DNA from: JBDRGC01 sp043818215
GTDB taxonomy: Bacteria; Chloroflexota; Anaerolineae; Anaerolineales; UBA11858
DNA length: 11,124 bases
Reading direction: 5' to 3'
NCBI GenBank assembly: GCA_043818215.1
Contig: JBDRGC010000183.1
Location: 1-11,124 of the forward strand
The notes below the pieces were generated by a model that made no database searches, was not told the origin of the DNA, and was given only the letters and a program-made list of their open reading frames with translations. Position 1 is the stretch's first letter; each line of letters starts with the position of its first letter. Positions 1-5,745 of the stretch are shown here, in pieces. A program made the translations under genes and the position numbers.

Positions 1-249
1 CGCTCCCCACCTACCATCTCTCGCTGCTTGACGCAGGGGAGTGAACGGTTACTAGTTAAAGGCACAATCGCTTCAAGTGTATTTGATAGATACTCAACCC
101 CTAAACAACCAAAAAAAGTTCAAGCTTCGGACTGGATGAAAGCGGGTTCTAAAACAAATGTTACTCTTTATGAACAATGCATAGCGATGCCAAATTACAA
201 TGGCGTATTATCTTTATTGTGGACTGAAGATGACGAATATGATTACTAA
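1..249 (+). CDS. 3' end of an unrecognised ORF, cut by the window edge
   Basis: Reading frame 1 is open from the first base to a TAA at 247-249, so this is probably the C-terminal end of a longer protein. A TTG at 28 could serve as an internal start and would give 73 residues, but I see no convincing ribosome binding site for it. The protein has no recognisable domain. It has a basic middle part (K-Q-P-K-K-V, D-W-M-K-A-G-S-K) and a strongly acidic, aromatic end (W-T-E-D-D-E-Y-D-Y). The DNA from about 50 to 340 is visibly more AT-rich than the rest of the window, and codon choice differs from the GC-rich genes to the right, which would fit acquired DNA. I cannot assign a function; it could also be a non-coding open frame. 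Confidence 0.35.
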   Translation, partial: RSPPTISRCLTQGSERLLVKGTIASSVFDRYSTPKQPKKVQASDWMKAGSKTNVTLYEQCIAMPNYNGVLSLLWTEDDEYDY

Positions 250-604
250 GAGTACTCGGAGAGTGTCAAGATTTGCGTGTGTAAAAAGTAAGCTATATAA
301 ACATTAATTGGAAATATGATTGCTGATTAGAATTTTTTAGTACGGATTTGCATACCTTATCAGAGGAGAGTTATGACCCGTAACCCCCTCGGCCCCGACA
401 ACCCCCACCCCTAGAGATGCAAACTGCCACCCCACAAAACGAACAATACACCACCCATCCACAGCCCCCGCTCGCCATCGCCAAAAAAAACCACCAAAAA
501 TAGCCCCTATTCTGCTTGCTCGGCGGGCAGGATAGTACGGATTCGCAGAATGCACCGATATGTATCCGCCCATTCCGGTATCCGTGCTCTGCTCGCTTGG
601 CTAC

Positions 605-638
605 AGACCTTCCATGTTTCCGAAAACCTGGAAGGTCT
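605..638. repeat. 34-base near-palindromic foldback
   Basis: AGACCTTCCA at 605-614 is the exact reverse complement of TGGAAGGTCT at 629-638. Inside, GTTT (616-619) and AAAC (624-627) also pair, so the whole 34 bases are almost a perfect palindrome. It has no U-tract on either side, so a simple intrinsic terminator is less likely than a dispersed palindromic repeat, though it lies just upstream of the prenyltransferase start. Confidence 0.75.
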
Positions 639-670
639 TAGACTCGCCAACTCGCCATCCCCCGCCCCCC

Positions 671-716
671 TGCTCCCTAGCTCCTAGTCCCTAATCCCTG
701 GTTTCCTGCTCCCTAA
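671..716. repeat. Degenerate CCCTA/heptamer string
   Basis: A run of imperfect 6-8 base units built on CTCCCTA / CTCCTAGT / CCCTAAT / CCCTGGT / CTCCCTAA. It ends directly against the candidate -10 box of the following gene. The units are too irregular and short for a CRISPR or a classic VNTR; it resembles a simple-sequence expansion. Confidence 0.6.
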
Positions 717-718
717 GG

Positions 719-724
719 TATAAT
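719..724 (+). promoter_or_regulatory. Candidate -10 box (TATAAT) for the prenyltransferase, possibly leaderless
   Basis: A perfect TATAAT lies ten bases before the ATG at 735. Transcription would begin around 730-733, leaving at most a few bases of leader, and there is no Shine-Dalgarno sequence between the box and the ATG (the bases are C-rich). No clear -35 box is visible at the expected spacing because that place is occupied by the CCCTA-like string. A leaderless transcript is inferred. Confidence 0.45.
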
Positions 725-734
725 TCCCCCCGTT

Positions 735-1190
735 ATGGACTCACGCGTAATTCGTCTCTTTATCCACATCTCCCGCCCGGCATACCTCCTCAGTGGCGTG
801 CTAGTCTACGCTTTGGGAGCCGGCATTACCCGCTACCTGGGGCATCCCCTCGATTGGAGCATCTATACGTTGGGGCAGTTCTGGGTGGTTGCGCTTCAAT
901 TGGGAGCACATTATCTAGCGGCCTACTTTCTCTCTCCGGTGGATCCCAAAAACCCTGAACGCTTGCCATTGCCTGGTAAAAACGATAAACCCGGTGATGG
1001 TTTGCGGCGGGAGATCATTTTGTGGGCTGCTTTTGCATCCCTGGCCGCGGCTGCCTCGATCACCCTCATGCTGATCCGCTCTGGCAGCACAAATGGCGTT
1101 ATCATTTTAATGATGTGTTTGTGGGTAGCAATTCTGTTAGTGTTGGTTCAGACTGCCCAACACTTTTGCGGTATACCCCTCCGGGGATTG
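735..1190 (+). pseudogene. Truncated UbiA-family prenyltransferase
   Basis: The first roughly 140 residues read as the N-terminal half of a UbiA-type membrane prenyltransferase: an opening R-P-A-Y-L-L-S-G-V-L segment, hydrophobic helices near residues 15-32, 45-65, 95-115 and 120-140, and the stretch A-H-Y-L-A-A-Y-F around residues 58-64 that sits where the family has its prenyl-diphosphate-binding N-D-x-x-D-x-x-x-D motif. Two things look wrong. The motif has lost most of its acidic residues (L-A-A-Y-F-L-S-P-V-D at 61-70 keeps only the last Asp). And similarity to the family stops near residue 145-155, where the frame runs into Pro/Arg-rich reading of the opposite-strand gene to a stop at 1322. 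Family members are usually around 300 residues with a second Asp motif, absent here. I judge this a gene broken by a deletion or rearrangement at about 1150-1200 and probably inactive. Confidence 0.6.
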
Positions 1191-1938
1191 CATCACTCAT
1201 CACCCCTACCCACCCCGGCAGCGACTCGACCAGCCGCCCCATCACCTGTTTTGTCCCCTCGACGAAAACATCGAAATTGCCCTCGTAGGCTTCGCCGCCC
1301 TCGGCTCCGACCAAATCAGTGACACCACGCAGGATCAGGCAGCGCACGCCGTTGCGGGCGGCCACCCAGGCAATAGCTCCCGATTCCCAATCACCTGCCA
1401 CGGCGCCGAATTTCTCTTTCAGTCGAGGAATTTCTTCTACGATCAGGTCTCGGTCGCCGGAGACCAGCAGGGTGCGGCGCACTTTGTGGGGATACGTTTC
1501 CGCATCGCCCAGCCAGCCGAGATCGATCTTTGTGGTGTAGTGGGCGATATGTTCGTCGTAGTCGCCCATCTGCTCGATGATGTCGTAGACTATGGTCTTC
1601 TCGGCGAGGATGATCTCCCCCTTTTCGATTTCACTGGCGAACCCGCCGCAGGTCCCCAGGTTGACCAAGCAGTCGGGCTGCCAGCGGTCGATGGCGTATT
1701 GGGTCGAGGCCGCGGCCGCGATTTTACCCCATCCGCCGTGGAGGACAATCACGTGATCCCGTAAGAGCATCGGGACAATGTGCGTGGAGCGTGACGCAGT
1801 CCCCGAGTGGGAAGCATGAAGCTCAGTGGTAAACCATTCGCCGAAGGGGGAGGTCTGGTATTCGGCGTGGGGAAATATGGCTTTTACAACCTGCCACTCG
1901 ACATTGGCGGAAATCAAGACAACAACTTCAGACACCAT
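1102..1938 (-). CDS. MTA/SAH nucleosidase-like protein (PNP/UDP phosphorylase superfamily), read-through C-terminus
   Basis: The protein carries the hallmarks of the nucleoside phosphorylase superfamily, closest in style to 5'-methylthioadenosine/S-adenosylhomocysteine nucleosidase, a cytoplasmic enzyme that splits adenine from these by-products of SAM-dependent reactions. Visible motifs are an N-terminal Glu at residue 14, the glycine motif V-N-L-G-T-C-G-G-F (92-100), G-D-W-E-S-G-A-I-A (182-190), in the place of the family's M-E-[GS]-A-A with Glu185, and R-G-V-T-D (204-208), matching the catalytic Asp site. The start at 1938 is supported by GGAGG six bases upstream. The enzyme body ends at about residue 246 (S-L-P-G-W-V-G-V). 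The last 32 residues are the antisense of the truncated prenyltransferase, so the native stop seems to have been lost at the same junction. Catalytic residues are intact, so activity is possible despite the added tail. Some other superfamily nucleosidase is an alternative. Confidence 0.75.
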   Translation of the reverse strand: MVSEVVVLISANVEWQVVKAIFPHAEYQTSPFGEWFTTELHASHSGTASRSTHIVPMLLRDHVIVLHGGWGKIAAAASTQYAIDRWQPDCLVNLGTCGGFASEIEKGEIILAEKTIVYDIIEQMGDYDEHIAHYTTKIDLGWLGDAETYPHKVRRTLLVSGDRDLIVEEIPRLKEKFGAVAGDWESGAIAWVAARNGVRCLILRGVTDLVGAEGGEAYEGNFDVFVEGTKQVMGRLVESLPGWVGVMSDAIPGGVYRKSVGQSEPTLTELLPTNTSLK

Positions 1939-2008
1939 GCTTCCTCCAAATCTGCCAGACTACGGCGTTGATTTTTGCAGCCAATCTATCAAATGGCTTT
2001 TGATGACT

Positions 2009-2051
2009 TGCAAACGCTTAGGAATGAGAATTAAATAACGTCGCGTTTGCA
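2009..2051. repeat. Inverted repeat upstream of the nucleosidase
   Basis: TGCAAACGC at 2009-2017 is the exact reverse complement of GCGTTTGCA at 2043-2051, with a 25-base AT-rich loop. It lies 70-110 bases upstream of the nucleosidase start on the minus strand. It could fold in a leader RNA or be part of the adjacent repeat element; nothing shows a regulatory role. Confidence 0.5.
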
Positions 2052-2067
2052 TCCTAACGCGAGTGCC

Positions 2068-2228
2068 GGTTGAGTAGCGGAGGCACACGCTTTTCGTGCC
2101 GTAGTGTATGTTTCGACATGCTCAACACAAGTCGAAACCCAGCGGATTACGGTCACTTAGCCCATTTTCAAACCCCGCTTGGTTTCGATACGGCTCTCCG
2201 TACCTCCGAGCCTACTCAACCAGCGCTA
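2068..2228. repeat. Imperfect inverted-repeat element (MITE-like)
   Basis: The left end begins GGTTGAGTAGCGGAGG and the right end, read on the other strand, begins GGTTGAGTAGGCTCGGAGG; both then continue with similar text to a GTTTCGA / ATCGAAACC segment. The two arms are related along about 45 bases each and enclose a short centre. No transposase is encoded. The element seems to interrupt small genes on the minus strand (see the 2216-2332 entry). It has the look of a dispersed non-autonomous or palindromic intergenic repeat. Confidence 0.55.
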
Positions 2229-2332
2229 CGCCCAAATTCGGAAATGTGTAAGTATTTTAATCCCCGTTCCTTAGTGGAAATCTCCCCCAAACGGGCATTT
2301 ATGATGTCCGCTTCAACATCGCCGGGTTTCAT
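2216..2332 (-). pseudogene. Truncated small ORF starting M-K-P-G-D-V (possible toxin remnant)
   Basis: An ATG at 2332-2330 overlaps the TGA of the upstream minus-strand frame as ATGA, the usual arrangement of translationally coupled genes. The frame gives 38 residues, beginning M-K-P-G-D-V and continuing I-I-N-A-R-L-G-E-I, then K-Y-L-H-I-S-E-F. The last residues (G-R-S-A-G) are encoded by the end of the inverted-repeat element, so the original gene was probably longer and was cut there. Openings like M-K-P-G-D-V are common in MazF/PemK-type toxins, but the following residues lack the conserved R-P-x-[LV]-[VI] strand, so this identity is only a suggestion. Confidence 0.25.
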
Positions 2333-2466
2333 GCCCGAAAAATCTCTTGAGCATCTTCCAGAGAATATCCGACATCATCTTCTTCGCGCAAGAACCGACT
2401 CAGCGCGAAATCTTGCCACTGGCGATCCCCCCAATCTGCATAAACCGGCGCTACCGCACATTTGGT
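2329..2466 (-). pseudogene. C-terminal remnant of a small gene (possible antitoxin)
   Basis: The last 45 residues before the TGA read like real protein (A-D-W-G-D-R-Q-W-Q-D-F-A-L-S-R-F-L-R-E-E, then D-D-V-G-Y-S-L-E-D-A-Q-E-I-F-R-A). The frame extends further to the right, to 2739, but that part only translates ATCCGCG-type and CACCTGCACT-type repeats, so the 5' end of the gene appears replaced by repeat DNA. An acidic, Trp-containing C-terminal end followed by an ATGA-coupled partner is typical of type II toxin-antitoxin pairs. I cannot name the family from this short piece. Confidence 0.3.
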
Positions 2467-2520
2467 AGAAATGAGCCTGATTTGGACGCGGACGAGCGCG
2501 GAATAACGCGGAATAAACAT
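2467..2520. repeat. ATCCGCG-type repeat string, copy near 2.5 kb
   Basis: GCGGA recurs every 10-15 bases (GGACGCGGACGAG, GCGCGGAATAACGCGGAATAAA). On the minus strand this reads TTCCGCGTTATTCCGCGC, followed by GTCCGCGTCC. The same style of text recurs at 8716-8760, 8850-8900, 9463-9500 and 9658-9685, always between genes. Confidence 0.5.
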
Positions 2521-2547
2521 TAAAATTCTGCCTTTTTTTGTGTCAAC

Positions 2548-2732
2548 ACCTGCACTCCTGCGGAGTATCCGCAGGGTGAAGAACATACCTGCACTCACCT
2601 GTACTCCCGAAGGACACACCTGCACTCCCGGAAGGACACCGGGATAGGTATGCGTGCGGCGCAAGTGCGCAGTGCCTGCACACTTGTCCCTTTGGGATAG
2701 GTATCGGGACGATGTGCGTTCCGGCGCAAGTG
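2548..2732. repeat. GC-rich direct repeats and hairpins
   Basis: Two adjacent near-identical units, CACCTGTACTCCCGAAGGA... (2596-2616) and CACCTGCACTCCCGGAAGGA... (2617-2638), follow a third partial unit that carries a perfect 7-bp hairpin CCTGCGG-agtat-CCGCAGG (2557-2575). A second pair begins GGGATAGGTAT and ends CGGCGCAAGTG: copy A at 2641-2667 and copy B, with insertions, at 2694-2732. All open frames through here are translations of the repeats and I do not call a gene. Confidence 0.6.
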
Positions 2733-2796
2733 TCCACACTCGTCCGCGTCCAATTTTCTTTCAGATTTAAAAGTATCCAGCAATGAATCTCTATTC

Positions 2797-2863
2797 ACCA
2801 ATCACCAATTTACCAACCACCAATTTACCAATTTACCAATCTACCAATCACCAATATACCAAC
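2797..2863. repeat. ACCAAT array, left copy
   Basis: About nine units of ACCAAT/ACCAAC separated by 0-2 variable bases (TT, C, CT, AT). It abuts the stop codon (2868-2870) of the LiaF-like fragment. The same array and spacing occur at the 3' end of the full gene at 7434-7554, so array and gene end were probably duplicated together. Units are too short and have no spacers of CRISPR size. Confidence 0.85.
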
Positions 2864-2867
2864 CTCA

Positions 2868-3125
2868 TCATTTCTCGTATCGCATCATGATATTACCAAT
2901 CGCCTGACTGATTCCCAGGTCGGCGCGGGTTTCGGCATTAGCATAACCCGGCGAGTAGCAGTAGAAGTCGCCGCGGCGTTCGAAATCTGAGGGAACTTCG
3001 AAGGCTGAAATCGCGCGGCTGCCTTCAAGGCGCACGCCGATGTCGTCTGTCACCACCATTACGATATTGCCAATGGCTTGACTGATATCGGCGCGATAGC
3101 TCTCTTGAGTCGGCAAAAATGCCGG
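2868..3125 (-). pseudogene. Duplicated 3' fragment of the LiaF-like gene
   Basis: The frame from about 3116 to the TGA at 2868-2870 encodes some 80 residues matching residues 277-356 of the LiaF-like protein at 7560-8630. By eye about 65 of 80 positions are identical, with one added codon (an extra Cys in G-D-F-Y-C-Y-S-P-G-Y). It is the C-terminal end of the toast-rack domain, including the paired D-I-S-Q-A-I-G-N-I and G-I-S-Q-A-I-G-N-I repeats. There is no promoter-like or ribosome-binding sequence before it, and the rest of the gene is missing: two bases past the last alignable position is the stop codon of the beta-helix gene. The frame has no internal stop, so the duplication is either fairly recent or comes from another paralogue. 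It is very unlikely to fold alone. Confidence 0.8.
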
Positions 3126-5645
3126 TTATGGTGTTCCATCCCAACCAGCCAGCCGGGCCGCCAACCACCACATCGCCTGCCCCTTGAGCTTGCAATTGAA
3201 GCCATGCGAGTGGGCGCAATCGCTATCATTTTCCGGAAGATTCAGACAATCTTCCGGATGGCCGACGCACCAAGTGGTACACCAGGGGCAGCTATCGTCC
3301 GTGCCTGGATAGTAGGTCCCGTCTGGGTCATAGCTTTCGATGTCGGCAAAATCGTACAGAATCTTGTCGTGATCTTGGACGTATTGTCGGACCAAGTTGT
3401 TGTTCTGCTCCAGGGTAGCGCTGCCGCCGTCGGTGTGGCCGGTCATGTAGACAAACCGCACGTTCGGGTACTCGCCTTCAAGCTGATTCATCATGTTCAG
3501 GTATTGCTGCACGGGAGTATCCGGTTCAGACATCTGCCCGCACCAGGACCACATAAAAGCAGTCGCGCCTGGGGCATCGTTGAGCAGGCCGCGCGCCGTA
3601 TCCAGAAAAGCGTCCGCGTCCCAAGACCAGCTGTCGTCGTAACCCATCCGCAGGCAGGCAGGCGTGCATGGGTCGGGAGGGGTGCGCCAGGCTTTGGTAA
3701 AGTTGTAGGTCGGCGGGTCCACGTATTGTCTCAAATAATCGGCTCCGGCCCACACTTGGGTGCCGTGGGAGGTGGAGCCATAAGCCCAGATGACGGTCTG
3801 TCTGGCCTGCTCCCGCCAGGTCGCCGGGATCTGGGCCAAGTCGGTGGCGGTATGATCGGCGATAATAGCCTGCCCAGGCTGGTCGGTGGATGTCGGGCTG
3901 GGTGTGGGAGAGGGCGTCGGGCTGGGTGTGGCCGTGGGGGTCGGGTCAGGCGCGTAGTCTATCAGGATGAGGGGCAGGTAGACCCAGACAGATGGCAGCG
4001 CGCCCCACTCATAGGCACCCACGTCGGGCTGGGCGTCGCGGAGATGGCCGTCAAAGTCGTCGGCGGGCGCGCCGCCGGTGGCGCCGAGGTCAATGGCCGG
4101 GCTATCTGAAGTCAGGTGGGCGTCAAAGCTGGTGATGGATTCGTTCAGCAGGCCGGGCGAGACCCCGCACAGGCTATCGGCTGGGCAGGGGTCGGGCGTG
4201 TTCTTCACCCCGTCGATGATGGCGTGGTCTATGGCAAAGAGATCGCCCGCCAGATCGGTCCAGGTCAGACAAGTGGTGTCGCCCCCTCCGGCGAACTCTG
4301 GATTGCCCAGAAAGATGGCGTTGCGCAGCCGGACCGTTTCGCTGCCGTTGCAGGTCTCACCTTCCACACATTCGGCGATGATCAGGCAATCGCCCTGCCC
4401 GGTGAGGGTTGTGTTGACCACGGTGATCTGATCGCCCGGGTGCAGGGTGAGGGCCAGGGCGCTTCCGCCAGCGCGGCAATTATCCACGTTGTAAGTGAAG
4501 GGTTGGCCTTCGAAGTAGCCGCAGTTACCCACGCCAATGACGTTCTCGGCGAGGATGGGGCCGGTGGTTTTGATCTGATCCCCGGCGTTGCCCTCTGCGA
4601 TGGTGCGCCGGATGGTGATACTACCACCCAGCCGGTGATAGAGCAGATCCAGGCCATCGGAAGTGTTGTGCAAAAAGGCCGAGTCCTCGATGATCCAGTC
4701 GCCGCCGGTTGCGCCGGTGCCGACGCCGTCGCCGTAGCCGCCAGCGGTCTGCGCCCAACAGCTGGCCGGTTCGCCGCCGGGGTAGGTCTCTCCGCAGCCG
4801 TTCCACTCCACTAGCCAGCGCCGGAAGGTGAGTGTGCCGGAGTTCGAGTCGTCGCCGTCGATGTCTCCATCCCAGCCGACCCAGCCGTTGCCTGCGATGC
4901 GCACGTCTTCCACCGTCCAGTCGGTCAGCCGCCCGGCGTGGATGCCGGTGTTGGCCAAGCCGTGGATGTTCAGGCGGCGCAGGGTGATATTGTGCGAATC
5001 CGCGGCGTAGAGGCCCACGGCCGCCCAGTCCCCGTAGGGGTAAGTTTCGCGCTGGCAGGCCAGCCCCCCGGTGTGGTCTTCGACACAGCCGGAGTGGTCG
5101 GTTATCTCCAGGCAGGCGACCTCGACGTTGCTGGCGCCGGTGAGGTTGATGACCATATTCGCCCGCTCCGTGCCCCACAGTTGAGGCGGGCCAGGGCAGC
5201 TGGCGTCCCAGCCAGCGCCCAGGATGCGGGTGGGATTCGTCGAATCTGGGCCGCTGGGGAGGGGCGGCATGTGGCAGTCCCACGGGTAGTCGGACTCGCA
5301 ATTGTCGGCACCGGGCGCGTCGTAGCCCATCGTGTACTCCCCAGAGCCGATGATTAGTGTATCGCCGCCAGCGATGTGTGGCGACCCATCGGGCGGCAGG
5401 GCACGGAAGGGATGATCCCAGGCGCAGGGTTGGCCCGTGCCGCTGCCCAGATACGGCGTATCCACCAACCCTGTACACTGTTCGGTGGAGCCGCCATCGA
5501 GGCGGACGTAGTAGGTGGTTGCCTGCAATCCAGCCGGAAGTGCAGGAGAAGAAGCAGACAGACTGCTCGCGGGCGACGTCGGTACGCAAGCAGTCCATAC
5601 CAGAATGAGAGTTAGCAAGATGGGCCAGTTCAGTTTGGTTTGCAT
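3126..5645 (-). CDS. Secreted right-handed beta-helix protein fused to an SGNH-hydrolase-like domain
   Basis: The product is 839 residues. The start at 5645 is chosen because AAAGGA lies ten bases upstream and the protein then opens with a signal sequence (M-Q-T-K-L-N-W, a hydrophobic run, T-A-C at 18-20). Cys20 may be a lipoprotein cysteine, though Trp at -3 is unusual. Residues 45-545 look like a Pel-type parallel beta-helix: recurring short strands such as N-I-T-L-R-R-L-N-I and W-T-V-E-D-V-R-I, ending with the typical S-P-A-I-D-L-G ... D-V-G-A-Y-E-W. Next come V-Y-L-P-L-I-L-I (555-562), a (P-T/P-S) linker (567-588) and a domain from about 595 with G-S-T-S-H-G (623-628), M-T-G-H-T-D-G (734-740) and D-C-A-H (809-812), fitting SGNH blocks I, III and V. 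It is rich in cysteines, as expected outside the cell. Likely role: surface-attached carbohydrate binding, or esterase or lyase activity; the substrate is unknown. Confidence 0.8.
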   Translation of the reverse strand: MQTKLNWPILLTLILVWTACVPTSPASSLSASSPALPAGLQATTYYVRLDGGSTEQCTGLVDTPYLGSGTGQPCAWDHPFRALPPDGSPHIAGGDTLIIGSGEYTMGYDAPGADNCESDYPWDCHMPPLPSGPDSTNPTRILGAGWDASCPGPPQLWGTERANMVINLTGASNVEVACLEITDHSGCVEDHTGGLACQRETYPYGDWAAVGLYAADSHNITLRRLNIHGLANTGIHAGRLTDWTVEDVRIAGNGWVGWDGDIDGDDSNSGTLTFRRWLVEWNGCGETYPGGEPASCWAQTAGGYGDGVGTGATGGDWIIEDSAFLHNTSDGLDLLYHRLGGSITIRRTIAEGNAGDQIKTTGPILAENVIGVGNCGYFEGQPFTYNVDNCRAGGSALALTLHPGDQITVVNTTLTGQGDCLIIAECVEGETCNGSETVRLRNAIFLGNPEFAGGGDTTCLTWTDLAGDLFAIDHAIIDGVKNTPDPCPADSLCGVSPGLLNESITSFDAHLTSDSPAIDLGATGGAPADDFDGHLRDAQPDVGAYEWGALPSVWVYLPLILIDYAPDPTPTATPSPTPSPTPSPTSTDQPGQAIIADHTATDLAQIPATWREQARQTVIWAYGSTSHGTQVWAGADYLRQYVDPPTYNFTKAWRTPPDPCTPACLRMGYDDSWSWDADAFLDTARGLLNDAPGATAFMWSWCGQMSEPDTPVQQYLNMMNQLEGEYPNVRFVYMTGHTDGGSATLEQNNNLVRQYVQDHDKILYDFADIESYDPDGTYYPGTDDSCPWCTTWCVGHPEDCLNLPENDSDCAHSHGFNCKLKGQAMWWLAARLAGWDGTP

Positions 5646-5655
5646 GATGTTGACA

Positions 5656-5661
5656 TCCTTT
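5656..5661 (-). promoter_or_regulatory. Ribosome binding site deciding the beta-helix start
   Basis: AAAGGA on the minus strand, ten bases before the ATG at 5645. The same frame is open upstream to 5813, but those 56 extra residues overlap the 3' end of the preceding gene and lack a signal sequence, so the internal start is preferred. Confidence 0.6.
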
Positions 5662-5745
5662 TCACACTCGTGTGTGCAGTAGTTACCATCCGCATCCGGG
5701 TCGGCTGTGGCTGTCGAGGCCGTGGGCAATGGGTACTGCCTGATG

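Larger units (their letters stand above)
250..734. other. Intergenic spacer with degenerate repeats
   Basis: No credible gene. The first 90 bases continue the AT-rich DNA. A short near-direct repeat, TAGTACGGATTTGCA / TAGTACGGATTCGCA, lies near 338-352 and 533-547. Between them are C-rich and A-rich simple stretches (about 380-515). The right part holds a 34-base foldback and a CCCTA-like string, listed separately. Confidence 0.6.

Noticed and set aside
337..573. 78-codon minus-strand open frame
   Set aside because: No ribosome binding site, low-complexity Trp/Gly/Arg text, and it lies in a repeat-bearing spacer.
2009..2051. SAM/SAH-type riboswitch upstream of the nucleosidase
   Set aside because: Only one 9-bp stem with an AT-rich loop; none of the conserved core of known SAM or SAH riboswitches is visible.
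3078..4109. 343-codon plus-strand open frame opposite the beta-helix gene
   Set aside because: Shadow of the GC-rich minus-strand gene: Gly/Arg/Val-rich, no domain, no start signal.
4621..5598. 325-codon minus-strand frame inside the beta-helix gene
   Set aside because: Arg/Leu/His-rich out-of-frame reading of a GC-rich gene; the other frame has a signal peptide and clear domains.
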